A stretch of DNA of 64,000 bases, from NCBI GenBank assembly GCA_934525675.1, contig CAKSZH010000003.1, positions 131,077 to 195,076 of the forward strand. The letters are read 5' to 3'. This DNA is from an uncultured Eubacteriales bacterium. GTDB taxonomy: Bacteria > Bacillota > Clostridia > Oscillospirales > CAG-272. Each line of letters starts with the position of its first letter. The first letter of the stretch is position 1. The translations under genes were made by a program, and so were the position numbers. Positions 16,585-26,183 of the stretch are shown piece after piece. Under the pieces are notes generated by a model that was not told the origin of the DNA, ran no database searches, and saw only the letters and a list, made by a program, of their open reading frames with translations.

Positions 16585-18212
16585 CAAAGAGAGAAACATT
16601 CCGCGCCGTGCTGACGGGAATTTCCGTCCCGTTTGACGCGGCGGAAGAACAAGTGATACAACAAGCCAGAGAAAGAATGAAGCGAGCGGGTGTTGATCCC
16701 GCCCCGCTTCATTTTCGGCTTTATAAAAAGTCCGTGGACGCCCGCAGACGGGGAGACATCCGCTTTGTCTGCTCGGTGCTCGTGGAGGGTGAAGGAACCG
16801 CTCCGGACGAAAAACTGGCGCGGGCAGGCGCAAAACGTCTTGCGTCGGGAGACCTTTCAATCCGGCGGGGGCAGGCGCCGCTTGCGGCGCGTCCGCTCGT
16901 CGTCGGCATGGGACCCGCGGGAATGTTCGCGGCGCTTCTGCTTGCAGAGCATGGAATGCATCCCATCCTGATCGACCGCGGCGACTCCGTTGCTGATCGT
17001 GTGCGTGCAGTAGAACGGTTTTATCGGGACGGCGTGTTGGATACCGAATCCAACATTCAGTTCGGCGCGGGCGGTGCCGGAACCTTTTCGGACGGGAAGC
17101 TGCTCACGAGGATTCATGACGCGCGGTGCGCCTATGTGCTGGACACGCTTGTCCGGTTCGGCGCTCCCGATGAGATTCTGACTAAGGCAAAGCCGCACGT
17201 AGGGACCGATATTCTCCGCGTGGTGGTGGACAATCTGCTCTCCGAGGTAACCCGCCTCGGCGGGGAGGTGCGGTACCGCTGCCGCATGGACCGCATCAGT
17301 GAGCTTGCGGACGGGACGCTTGACGTGACAACCTCAAAAGGACATATTCACGCGGGGTGTGCGGTGCTCGCACTCGGCAACAGCCCGAGAGATACTTACT
17401 ACATGATGCTCGGCGCGGGCTACGCCATTGAACCGAAGCCTATTTCGGTCGGCGTCCGCATTGAGCACCTGCAAAGCGACATTGACCGTGCCCTGTACGG
17501 GGATAAGGCGGGACATCCCGCGCTCGGTCATGCGGAGTACGCGTTGTCCGATACCACAAGAGCGCGCGGCGTTTACACCTTCTGTATGTGTCCCGGCGGC
17601 GAGGTGGTCGCGGGTGCGTCGGAGGAGGGCGGACTGGTTGTCAACGGCATGAGCCGATACGCACGGGACGGGAAAAACGCCAACTGCGCGGTCGCCGTGT
17701 CGCTCGGCGTTTCCGATTATGAGCCGGTCGGCGGCAGTGTCGCCGCCGGGGCGATCGAATTACAACGCAGGATTGAACGTGCGGCGTTTTGCGCCGGCGG
17801 CGGTGGCTATCGCGCCCCGATTCAGACGGTCGGTGATTTTCTCGCCGGAAAAACGGGGACAAGCCCCCGTAAGGTTCTGCCGACCTACCGCGGCGGTGAC
17901 GCATACACGCTCGCCGATCTCGGCACGGTGTTTCCTTCATTTGTCGGCGAAGGGCTTGCGTTCGCGCTTCACTCGTTTGACCGGAAGCTGCACGGTTTTG
18001 CGGACCCGGAAGCCGTCCTGACGGCGGCGGAGACGCGCACCAGTGCGCCGCTCCGGATCCTGCGCGGTGAGGATATGACCGCGCCCGGGCATCCGCTCAT
18101 TTACCCCATCGGGGAAGGTGCCGGTTACGCCGGAGGAATCACCTCGGCGGCAGTGGACGGCGTGAGAGCAGCGGAACAGATCCTTTCCCGCTTCAAAGAC
18201 GTGCGCGGTTGA
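16581..18212 (+). CDS. FAD-dependent oxidoreductase (COG2509 type)
   Basis: A 543-residue predicted flavoprotein. After an N-terminal domain of about 100 residues comes the FAD-binding Rossmann motif VVGMGPAGMFAALLLAEHG, then ESNIQFGAGGAGTFSDGKL, typical of the uncharacterised COG2509 dehydrogenases, and a C-terminal ATG-like flavin segment GEGAGYAGGITSAAVDG. The reaction is unknown; family members are often described as NAD(P)/FAD-dependent dehydrogenases. The start codon overlaps the CdaR gene stop (ATGA), tying its expression to c-di-AMP synthesis genes. Confidence 0.88.
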   Translation: MTKRETFRAVLTGISVPFDAAEEQVIQQARERMKRAGVDPAPLHFRLYKKSVDARRRGDIRFVCSVLVEGEGTAPDEKLARAGAKRLASGDLSIRRGQAPLAARPLVVGMGPAGMFAALLLAEHGMHPILIDRGDSVADRVRAVERFYRDGVLDTESNIQFGAGGAGTFSDGKLLTRIHDARCAYVLDTLVRFGAPDEILTKAKPHVGTDILRVVVDNLLSEVTRLGGEVRYRCRMDRISELADGTLDVTTSKGHIHAGCAVLALGNSPRDTYYMMLGAGYAIEPKPISVGVRIEHLQSDIDRALYGDKAGHPALGHAEYALSDTTRARGVYTFCMCPGGEVVAGASEEGGLVVNGMSRYARDGKNANCAVAVSLGVSDYEPVGGSVAAGAIELQRRIERAAFCAGGGGYRAPIQTVGDFLAGKTGTSPRKVLPTYRGGDAYTLADLGTVFPSFVGEGLAFALHSFDRKLHGFADPEAVLTAAETRTSAPLRILRGEDMTAPGHPLIYPIGEGAGYAGGITSAAVDGVRAAEQILSRFKDVRG

Positions 18213-18264
18213 CGAAACCCCGGGATATATGCCGGGCGTTTCCCGGCACCGTTGAAAGAACAAA

Positions 18265-18273
18265 TGGTATAAT
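18265..18273 (+). promoter_or_regulatory. Extended -10 promoter before recJ
   Basis: TGG followed by TATAAT (18268-18273); no good -35 at the correct distance. A short GC hairpin without T-tract (18231-18247) lies just upstream after the preceding gene. Confidence 0.55.
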
Positions 18274-18380
18274 ACCGCTCCGGTACGGCAGATGCGGATC
18301 GGGGACGGAAACGATTTGAAATGAGAACGGCGGGTCGGCGTGCGGAAGACGGCGGCTCTGCACAGAAAGCTGAATTTGAA

Positions 18381-20567
18381 ATGAGTAATGAAAAAGTATG
18401 GATCCTGCGGGATGAGGGGAATCCGGAAGCCGACGCGGCGATTTCCGAGCTGGCAGAGGAAACCGGGCTTCTCCCCGTTACGGCAAGGTTGTTATATTAC
18501 CGCGGCTGTCGGACCGCGGAGGCGGTACGCGTATTTCTGACCCCGACCGGGGACAGGTCGCTTCTTCACGACCCGTTTCTCTTATGCGACATGCCGCTTG
18601 CGGTGGCGCGTATCCGGCGCGCACTTGCGGAGCATACCCGCATTGTCATTTACGGCGACTATGATGTGGACGGCGTGACCTCCGTCACGCTGTTGTATCG
18701 TTACCTGCGCTCCAAGGGCGCAGAGGTCGGATATTACATTCCGAGCCGCGCCAAGGAAGGGTACGGCGTGTCGGTCCCCGCAGTGGAACAGCTTGCAGCC
18801 GAGGGCTACGGACTGATGATTACGGTGGATACCGGCATCACGGCAGTGGAAGAAGTGGCGCGTGCCACGGAACTCGGCATGGAGGTCGTCGTGACCGATC
18901 ACCACGAGTGCCAGTCGGAGTTGCCCCGCGCGTCTGCGGTGGTCAACCCGTGCAGACCCGACTGTGAATATCCCTTCAAGGAGCTTGCCGGGGTCGGTGT
19001 GGTGTTCAAATTGGTGAGTGCCATTGAGATTTCGGAGGGCGAGGAGCAGGGAATCGACCGGAAGATTTCTGCCGGACGTGTGTTTGACGAGTATGTGGAT
19101 CTTGTCGCGCTCGGCACGGTTGCCGACGTCATGTCCCTGCTTGACGAAAACCGCCTCATTGTGGCGGGCGGTATTGCCAAAATGCAGAAGAGTACGCTTC
19201 CGGGACTGGAAGCGCTCATTGAGGTCTCCTCTGCGAGACCGGATACCGGTGCTCCGGCAAAAAAGAGAAAGATCAATTCCGGATACATCGGATTCGGTCT
19301 GGCACCCCGTATCAACGCGGCGGGACGGATCGACCACGCAACAAAAGCAGTCAGGCTCCTGCTTGCCGAGGACCGGAAAGAGGCGCTTTCGCTTGCGGAA
19401 GAGCTCTGCGAGATCAATCGCCGCCGTCAGGTGGAGGAAAACCGGATCGCCGAGCAGGCTTATCGTCAGATCGAGGCGATGGATCACCCGGAGGACACAC
19501 GCGTGCTGGTGCTTGCCGATGACGCGTGGACACAGGGGGTCATCGGGATCGTCGCGTCCCGCCTGACCGACCGGTTCGGGCTACCGTCCATCCTGATCTC
19601 CTTTGACGGCGCCACACGCGGCTATCCCGCGCCGGATGACGTGGGGAAGGGCTCCGGCAGAAGCGTGCACGGAATCAATCTGGTGGATGCACTGCAGGAT
19701 TCCTCCGACCTTCTGGAACGGTTCGGCGGACATGAGCTTGCGGCAGGACTGTCCGTCAAGCGGTGCAACATCGAAGCGTTCCGCGAGCGGATCAACGAAT
19801 ATGCCGAAAAGCAGCTCGGCGGCGGGAAGCCGGTGGTCACCCTGGACGCGGACTGTGAGCTTGCACCGGAGGAAATCACCATGGAGCTTGCTGCCGAGCT
19901 TGACCGCATGGAGCCGTTCGGTACCGGGAATCCGGTTCCCGTGTTCTTCCTTCGGGATGTGGCAGTGCAACGGGTCATCCCGCTCGGTGGCGGAAAACAT
20001 ACCAAGCTGATTGTCGGCGCTGGCGGGTATTTCTTTACAGCGCTCTGGTTCGGTCGTTCCCCGGAATCGCTCGGCTTTGAAGCGGGTGAACGGGCGGACC
20101 TGTATTTCCAGCTCAGTATCAATGAATATCAGGGAGTACGCAGTCTGCAACTTCTGATTCAGGACGCGTCCTACCCCAAAACATATGACCGGGATTTTGC
20201 AAAGGAGAAGCAGCGCTACGAGGAGATCCGCAACGGCGGCAGCTTTGACGAGTCGGAAGGAATTATTCCGGATCGCCCGGATTTTGTGACCGTTTACACG
20301 CTTCTCCGCCGCGATTTCCGCGCCGGTCAGCGGGTGTTCCGCCAGCGGGCACTGCTCCATGAGATCCGCAACGCGGGAACCTCTATGAGTTACGCGAGAC
20401 TGAAATACACGCTCCGGATCATGAATGAGTTGAATATCTGCCGGATCACCGAGACCGCAGAGGATGAGTATTTCGTAGACATTTATTTTACGCAGAACAA
20501 AGCAGTGATCGAGCGTTCCTCCATTTTAAGGACGCTTCGTTCCAGGTGCGGACACGATGCGGACTGA
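18381..20567 (+). CDS. recJ: Single-stranded-DNA-specific exonuclease RecJ
   Basis: A 728-residue 5'-3' single-strand DNA exonuclease used in recombination and repair. The DHH phosphoesterase motifs are present: IYGDYDVDGVTS (motif I) and VVTDHHE (motif III), then the DHHA1 domain with GGHELAAGLSV and an OB-fold, plus a C-terminal extension of about 170 residues found in many Clostridia RecJ proteins. Start choice is uncertain: ATG 18381 (MSNEKVW) fits the family better, but ATG 18321 is in frame, and both are preceded by the same TTTGAA. rel follows after 19 bases. Confidence 0.94.
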   Translation: MSNEKVWILRDEGNPEADAAISELAEETGLLPVTARLLYYRGCRTAEAVRVFLTPTGDRSLLHDPFLLCDMPLAVARIRRALAEHTRIVIYGDYDVDGVTSVTLLYRYLRSKGAEVGYYIPSRAKEGYGVSVPAVEQLAAEGYGLMITVDTGITAVEEVARATELGMEVVVTDHHECQSELPRASAVVNPCRPDCEYPFKELAGVGVVFKLVSAIEISEGEEQGIDRKISAGRVFDEYVDLVALGTVADVMSLLDENRLIVAGGIAKMQKSTLPGLEALIEVSSARPDTGAPAKKRKINSGYIGFGLAPRINAAGRIDHATKAVRLLLAEDRKEALSLAEELCEINRRRQVEENRIAEQAYRQIEAMDHPEDTRVLVLADDAWTQGVIGIVASRLTDRFGLPSILISFDGATRGYPAPDDVGKGSGRSVHGINLVDALQDSSDLLERFGGHELAAGLSVKRCNIEAFRERINEYAEKQLGGGKPVVTLDADCELAPEEITMELAAELDRMEPFGTGNPVPVFFLRDVAVQRVIPLGGGKHTKLIVGAGGYFFTALWFGRSPESLGFEAGERADLYFQLSINEYQGVRSLQLLIQDASYPKTYDRDFAKEKQRYEEIRNGGSFDESEGIIPDRPDFVTVYTLLRRDFRAGQRVFRQRALLHEIRNAGTSMSYARLKYTLRIMNELNICRITETAEDEYFVDIYFTQNKAVIERSSILRTLRSRCGHDAD

Positions 20568-20586
20568 GGACGAAAGGAGAAACCGT

Positions 20587-22803
20587 ATGGATACGGCAAA
20601 GGACAACGGGTTTGAAGAGCTTCTTGCCACCCTGCGCTCAACCGGCAAGAAGTACAATATTGAGAAAATCACGGCGGCATATGAGTATGCCCGGTCGCTC
20701 CATGAGGGGCAGTTCCGCGCGAGCGGAGAACCGTATATTTCTCATCCGGTTGCCGTGGCGAACATCGTCGCGGGACTGGAACTGGACACGGATTCCATCT
20801 GCGCGGCACTGCTCCACGACACGGTGGAGGACTGCTCCGACAAAACCAATCTGAAGGCGCTGGAAAAGAAATTCGGCGCAGATGTCGCGGCGCTTGTAGA
20901 CGGCCTTACCAAGATCAAGACCATGCAGGTCGGCGACAAGGAAGAGGAGCACATCGAAAACCTGCGCAAGATGTTGCTCGCCACCTCGCGCGACATCCGT
21001 GTGATTTTCATCAAGCTCTGCGACCGGCTCCACAATATGCGGACGCTGTCGGCAAAGAGCGACGACCGGCAGAGGGTCATTGCCCTCGAAACCATGCAGG
21101 TCTATGCACCGCTTGCGCACCGTCTCGGTATGCAGAAGATCAAGCAGGAGCTGGAAACGCTCGGGATCATGTATCTCGACCCCATCGGATACAAGGAGGT
21201 CACCGACGATGCACAGCGCAGATACGGTCAGACGGCAAATTTCCTTGAGAAGATCAAAGAACAGATCAGCGAGTCCATGACCGCCAACCATATTCATTTT
21301 ACTCTGGAGGGGCGCGTCAAGTCGGCATACTCTATCTACAAGAAAATGTATACCCAGCACAAGAGTTTTGACGAGATCTACGACTTTTACGCTTTCCGCA
21401 TCATCGTTGATACCGAGCTGGAATGTTACACCGCGCTGGGATTGATCCACGAGATGTTCAACTCGGTGCCCGGACGCTTCAAGGATTACATTTCCACCCC
21501 GAAACCCAATATGTACCGGTCACTCCATACGACCGTCATCGGCAAGGACGGTATCCCGTTCGAGGTGCAGATCCGTACCTGGGAAATGCACCAGTTTGCC
21601 GAATACGGTGTTGCCGCGCACTGGAAATATAAGTCGGGCGCAACCTCCAAGGAAGAGATGGACAAAAAGCTGCGCTGGGTGTCCGAGCTGATTCAGAACG
21701 AGAGCGAAACCAAGGACCCGGACGAATTCATGAGTGCGCTCAAGACGGATATTTTCAGGGACGAGGTTTTCGTTTTCACCCCCAAGGGCGACGTAATCTC
21801 GCTCGTATCCGGTGCGACTGTCATTGACTTTGCCTACGCGATCCATTCCGCGGTGGGCGACAAAATGATCGGCGCCAAGGTCAACGGTGTCATCGTCCCG
21901 ATTGCCAGCACTCCCAAAAACGGCGACATCGTGGAGATTATTACCTCGAACGCGTCCAAGGGACCCAGCCGGGACTGGCTGAACATTGTCAAGACCAGTG
22001 AGGCGCGCAGCAAGATCCGCCAGTGGTTCAAGAAGGAGAAGCGCACGGAGAACATTCAGGTCGGGCGCGGTCTGGTGGACAGTGAACTTTCCAAATACGC
22101 CAAGAGTTTTACCGACGACGAGCGGGACGCAATTGTTGCGGACATCATCCCTCGGATCGGTTTTTCGTCCGCAGAGGACCTGTACAATACGCTCGGGTAC
22201 GGCGGTATGTCGATCTCCCGCATTTCCTCTCGTCTCAAGGACGAGTACGAGCGGATGTTCAAGCCCGCCGAGACGCAGACGGCTGCTCCCGCGGTTCCGG
22301 TCGTGCAGACCAAGGAGCGCCCCAAGCATATGCGCTCCAACAGCGGCATCGTGGTGGACGGGGAGTACGGGTGCGAAGTCAAGTTTGCCAAATGTTGTAA
22401 CCCGCTTCCCGGAGACGATGTCATCGGGTTCATCACCAAGGGCTACGGTATCTCCATCCATAAGCGCAACTGCCCCAACGTGGTTGCGGGAATGCTGCAG
22501 GCGGACAATGTCAACCGGTTTGTCACCGCGTACTGGGATACCCAGAATTCCGGCGGCTCGGCAGTCTACGAAGCCCTGCTCCAGATGTACTGTGAGGACA
22601 AGATGGGCGTGCTTGCCGCCATTTCCGGCGCGCTTGCGGATATGAAGGTGGATATCATGGGAATCAACTCTCAAAAGAATTCGGCGGGCAAGATGATTAT
22701 CAATCTGAAGGTCGCCTGCCGCGACAGCGAGCATTACGCCCTGATCGTTTCGCGCCTGCGTGGGATTGACGGCGTGACGGATATCAACCGCGGGATCTCA
22801 TGA
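20587..22803 (+). CDS. rel: Bifunctional (p)ppGpp synthetase/hydrolase (RelA/SpoT family)
   Basis: A 738-residue stringent-response enzyme that makes and degrades (p)ppGpp. The N-terminal HD hydrolase domain has LLHDTVEDC (HDxxED); the synthetase domain has GRVKSAYSIYKKM, YDFYAFRIIVD and the RFKDYISTPKPNMYRSLHT loop; then TGS (about 390-450), helical and zinc-finger regions (CEVKFAKCCNPLPGD) and a C-terminal ACT domain (about 660-738). All catalytic motifs appear intact, so both activities are expected. ATG 20587 has AAAGGAG 8 bases upstream. It is downstream of recJ in one likely operon with dtd. Confidence 0.96.
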   Translation: MDTAKDNGFEELLATLRSTGKKYNIEKITAAYEYARSLHEGQFRASGEPYISHPVAVANIVAGLELDTDSICAALLHDTVEDCSDKTNLKALEKKFGADVAALVDGLTKIKTMQVGDKEEEHIENLRKMLLATSRDIRVIFIKLCDRLHNMRTLSAKSDDRQRVIALETMQVYAPLAHRLGMQKIKQELETLGIMYLDPIGYKEVTDDAQRRYGQTANFLEKIKEQISESMTANHIHFTLEGRVKSAYSIYKKMYTQHKSFDEIYDFYAFRIIVDTELECYTALGLIHEMFNSVPGRFKDYISTPKPNMYRSLHTTVIGKDGIPFEVQIRTWEMHQFAEYGVAAHWKYKSGATSKEEMDKKLRWVSELIQNESETKDPDEFMSALKTDIFRDEVFVFTPKGDVISLVSGATVIDFAYAIHSAVGDKMIGAKVNGVIVPIASTPKNGDIVEIITSNASKGPSRDWLNIVKTSEARSKIRQWFKKEKRTENIQVGRGLVDSELSKYAKSFTDDERDAIVADIIPRIGFSSAEDLYNTLGYGGMSISRISSRLKDEYERMFKPAETQTAAPAVPVVQTKERPKHMRSNSGIVVDGEYGCEVKFAKCCNPLPGDDVIGFITKGYGISIHKRNCPNVVAGMLQADNVNRFVTAYWDTQNSGGSAVYEALLQMYCEDKMGVLAAISGALADMKVDIMGINSQKNSAGKMIINLKVACRDSEHYALIVSRLRGIDGVTDINRGIS

Positions 22804-22866
22804 CCCGGAGAAATTGATTTTACAAAAGGAAAGGGAATTCCCCGGAGACGGGGCAAGGTCAGAAAC

Positions 22867-23334
22867 ATGAAAGCGGTTTTGCAGAGAGTAAAAAGTGCGT
22901 CGGTTGCGGTGGACGGAGAGACTGTCGGCGCGTGCGGAAACGGATTTCTCATCCTGCTCGGTGTAGCCGGAGGGGATACCGGAACAGATGCGGAGCTGCT
23001 TGCCGCCAAGATCGTCAAGTTGCGGGTGTTCAAGGATGAAAACGGTAAAATGAACCGCTCGGTCACGGATATCGGCGGAGAACTTCTGGTTATTTCTCAA
23101 TTCACGCTCCTTGCCAATTACCGCCACGGCAACCGCCCGGATTTCCTTGCGTCGGCAAAGCCGGACGAGGCAAACCGGCTCTATGAATACTTCAAACAGC
23201 TGCTGGGGCGCGAGGTCCCCCACGTGGAAGCGGGGGTTTTCGGCGCGGATATGCAGGTGTCGCTCGTAAATGACGGACCCGTGACCATCGTGATGGATTC
23301 CAAAGATCTCATGAAACCGGAGAAAAGCGTATGA
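22867..23334 (+). CDS. dtd: D-aminoacyl-tRNA deacylase
   Basis: A 155-residue enzyme that removes D-amino acids (and glycine) mischarged onto tRNAs. It has the family start MKAVLQRVKSASV, the SQFTLLA segment, NRPDFLASAKP and the cross-subunit motif NDGPVT near the C-terminus. Length is as expected. The rel-dtd neighbourhood is common in Bacillota. It overlaps hemZ by 4 bases (ATGA). Confidence 0.96.
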   Translation: MKAVLQRVKSASVAVDGETVGACGNGFLILLGVAGGDTGTDAELLAAKIVKLRVFKDENGKMNRSVTDIGGELLVISQFTLLANYRHGNRPDFLASAKPDEANRLYEYFKQLLGREVPHVEAGVFGADMQVSLVNDGPVTIVMDSKDLMKPEKSV

Positions 23335-24836
23335 AACTGACGATAGACGGGAATGTCAATTCCTATTATGTACAGATGCTCTGCATGATCTTTTTCCCCG
23401 GGGAAAAATTCGGTGCGGAGGCGGAAGCTGTCCCCGGTACGCCGGAATTGACTGTGGTTGCCCGTGACACGGGAGAGGGAGCAAGCTGTCACGCGGCGAT
23501 TACGGCTTACGGAAAAACTGCCGAGGCGGAAAAGTTCCGCGTTTACGGGATCAGCGAGGTCGAGACCAAAGAGAAGACCATGAAATTCGCGGTAGGCGCG
23601 GCGGTGCTTGCCGCCTGCGGAGAGGTGCTAGGCTACCGTCCCTCGTGGGGAATGCTGACCGGAGTACGCCCTTCCAAGGTTGCCAAGGAAATGCTGGAGC
23701 GCGGCATGAGCAAAACCCGCGTCAAGCGGATCCTCACGGGAGACTATCAGGCGGTTCCCAAGAAGGCACAGCTTGCCATCAACGTCGCACTTGCGGAGCA
23801 GTCGATCATCGGTGTGCCCGATCCGCGGGATTGCAGTGTGTACGTTTCCATTCCGTTCTGCCCGTCCCGTTGCTCCTATTGCTCTTTTGTATCCTATACG
23901 TCGGAAAAGCTGCTTTCGCTTATCCCGGATTATCTTGTCCGGCTTGCCGGGGAGCTCCGGGCAGCTTTTTCCGAAATCAGAGAACTCGGGCTTCACGTCA
24001 AGACCGTTTACATCGGCGGCGGAACCCCGACCGTGCTTGAAGCGGATCAGCTCCGGTTTCTGCTTTCCGTTATCGCGGAGAATACAGACGTCGCGTCGCT
24101 TGAGGAATTCACGCTCGAATCCGGCAGACCCGATACCATCACCAAAGAAAAGTTTGCTGTTGCAAAGCAGTACGGCGTGACACGCGTCAGTGTCAACCCC
24201 CAGTCGCTTTCCCCCGAAGTGCTTGAGGAAATCGGACGTCATCACACGCCGGAGGATTTCTTCCGCGCGTTTGCAATTGCAAGGGAATCCGGGATACCCG
24301 TCATCAATACCGATCTCATCGTCGGCTTACCGGGTGACAATTTCAAACGGTTTTCCGCAACGTTCGACAAGGTTACCGAACTCGCTCCGGAGAACCTGAC
24401 CGTTCATACTTTCTGCGTCAAAAAGGCTGCGGATATTCTGCGTGAGGGAAGTCACGTCTATTCGCTTCGCGGCGGAGATGCGGGAAAATGCGTTGATTAC
24501 ACGCAGGTGCGCGCCGGAAGCATCGGTTATCATCCGTACTATATGTACCGTCAGAAAAACACCGTCGGCAACTACGAAAACGTCGGTTTTGCCAAAGCGG
24601 GGACCGAGGGACTGTACAATGTCTACATGATGGAGGAGGTCCATTCCATCTTTGCGGTCGGTGCCGGTGCGGTTTCAAAAATGGTGCATTACCGTGTCGG
24701 CGGAGCGAACGGCGAGGCTTGCATCCGCCGCTTTGCCAACCCCAAATACCCCTATGAATATCTTCGCGGTGATGAGACTTTTGCGGAATCGCGCGCCGCA
24801 ACCGAAGCCTTTTACCGGGAAAACGGACTAATCTGA
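23331..24836 (+). CDS. hemZ: Radical SAM coproporphyrinogen dehydrogenase HemZ
   Basis: A 501-residue radical SAM enzyme of the HemZ type. The 4Fe-4S cysteines are Cys177, Cys181 and Cys184 (CPSRCSYC); they follow an N-terminal domain of about 170 residues peculiar to HemZ, including the SWGMLTGVRPSK segment. HemZ is annotated as oxygen-independent coproporphyrinogen III dehydrogenase, but in heme-less Clostridia its substrate may differ. Position after rel and dtd is a recurrent clostridial arrangement. The start overlaps dtd (ATGA). Confidence 0.92.
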   Translation: MKLTIDGNVNSYYVQMLCMIFFPGEKFGAEAEAVPGTPELTVVARDTGEGASCHAAITAYGKTAEAEKFRVYGISEVETKEKTMKFAVGAAVLAACGEVLGYRPSWGMLTGVRPSKVAKEMLERGMSKTRVKRILTGDYQAVPKKAQLAINVALAEQSIIGVPDPRDCSVYVSIPFCPSRCSYCSFVSYTSEKLLSLIPDYLVRLAGELRAAFSEIRELGLHVKTVYIGGGTPTVLEADQLRFLLSVIAENTDVASLEEFTLESGRPDTITKEKFAVAKQYGVTRVSVNPQSLSPEVLEEIGRHHTPEDFFRAFAIARESGIPVINTDLIVGLPGDNFKRFSATFDKVTELAPENLTVHTFCVKKAADILREGSHVYSLRGGDAGKCVDYTQVRAGSIGYHPYYMYRQKNTVGNYENVGFAKAGTEGLYNVYMMEEVHSIFAVGAGAVSKMVHYRVGGANGEACIRRFANPKYPYEYLRGDETFAESRAATEAFYRENGLI

Positions 24837-24886
24837 CCGTTTTTCCGTGCGTCATAGAATTCTGTCCCAGGGAGGAACACATTTTT

Positions 24887-26176
24887 ATGAAGAACATTTA
24901 TCGCAACGTCCGTCTGCCGGAAGAATACGGCTTCGGAAGTGACGGCGTTTGTGTTGTGACCGACGGTAAGTATATCATCTATGTCGGCAAGGATCCGGCA
25001 ACGGACAAATATGACAGCGATATGGATTGCGGCGGCGACCTCCTGATCCCCGCATTCTATAATGCGCACTGTCATGCGGCTATGACGTTGTTCCGCGGCT
25101 TTGGCGAGGACCTCCCGCTGGACCGCTGGCTGAATGAACGCATTTTTCCCGCAGAGGAACGCCTGAACGGGGGAAACGTATATGACGCGTCCATGCTTGC
25201 CTGTGCCGAAATGATCCGGAACGGCGTGGTGTCCTTTTCGGATATGTATATGTTTGAGGAATCCACAGCCCGCGCAGTACTCGAGACCGGCATGAAGGCG
25301 AACCTTTCCCGGAACCTCGTTTCTTTTGACCCGAACATCGATTTTTACAAAGATCGCAGATTTGTGGAATCCTGTGCGCTCGAGCGGGCGTATCAGAACG
25401 CCGGAGAGGGAAGACTGAAGATTGATCTCTCTCTGCACGCGGAATACACCAATGTGGAATCCTATTGCAGAAGTGCCGGTGAATACGCAAAAGAGCGGGG
25501 CATTCGCGTCCAGCTTCATCTTTCCGAAACCGAAAAGGAGCAAAGCGAGTGTATTGTCCGTCACGGGAAAACCCCTGCGCGTTTTTTTTACGACTGCGGC
25601 GTATTCGACGCTCCGACCACGGCGGCACACTGCGTGTGGGTGACCGACGAGGATATTGCGCTTCTTGCGGAAAAACACGTGACGGTGGCGCACAATCCCG
25701 TCAGCAATCTCAAGCTCGGTTCCGGCGTCATGCCGTACCGGAAGCTGCGTGATGCGGGTGTGAATATCGCGCTCGGCACCGACGGTGCCGCTTCCAATAA
25801 CCGGCTGGATATTCTCCGCGAGCTCCAGACCGCAGCGATTCTGCACAAGGGCGTTGACCGCGATCCGCTTGCGACCGGCGCGCGGGAGATGCTTCACATG
25901 GCGACACGCAACGGTGCCCTGTCGCAGGGACGCGACGATTGCGGACGGATCGAGGCGGGAATGCGAGCTGACCTTGTCCTGATTGACCTGCACGCGCCGC
26001 ACAATCTTCCCGTTTACGACACGGCGGCAAGTCTTTGCTTCAGTGTTTCCTCGTCCGACGTGCGTATGACCGTTTCGGACGGACAGGTGCTTTACCGCGA
26101 CGGAGAGTATCTGACGCTGGACATTGATCGTGTGAAGGCGGAATTTTCTTATGCCGCCGCACATTATTTTGACTGA
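24887..26176 (+). CDS. Amidohydrolase (MTA/SAH deaminase or SsnA-like)
   Basis: A 429-residue metal-dependent hydrolase of the amidohydrolase superfamily. Metal ligands and motifs run in order: NAHCHAAMT (HxH), SLHAEYT, QLHLSETE, AAHCVWV and LGTDGAASNN (final Asp). This pattern fits 5-methylthioadenosine/S-adenosylhomocysteine deaminases and related aminohydrolases; the exact substrate cannot be read from sequence. Ribosome binding site GGGAGG precedes ATG. The next gene begins 7 bases after its stop. Confidence 0.85.
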   Translation: MKNIYRNVRLPEEYGFGSDGVCVVTDGKYIIYVGKDPATDKYDSDMDCGGDLLIPAFYNAHCHAAMTLFRGFGEDLPLDRWLNERIFPAEERLNGGNVYDASMLACAEMIRNGVVSFSDMYMFEESTARAVLETGMKANLSRNLVSFDPNIDFYKDRRFVESCALERAYQNAGEGRLKIDLSLHAEYTNVESYCRSAGEYAKERGIRVQLHLSETEKEQSECIVRHGKTPARFFYDCGVFDAPTTAAHCVWVTDEDIALLAEKHVTVAHNPVSNLKLGSGVMPYRKLRDAGVNIALGTDGAASNNRLDILRELQTAAILHKGVDRDPLATGAREMLHMATRNGALSQGRDDCGRIEAGMRADLVLIDLHAPHNLPVYDTAASLCFSVSSSDVRMTVSDGQVLYRDGEYLTLDIDRVKAEFSYAAAHYFD

Positions 26177-26183
26177 GGTGTTT

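Noticed and set aside
18321..18380. Upstream start for recJ adding 20 residues
   Set aside because: The extra residues (Arg/Gly/Ala-rich) are unlike RecJ N-termini; kept only as an alternative.
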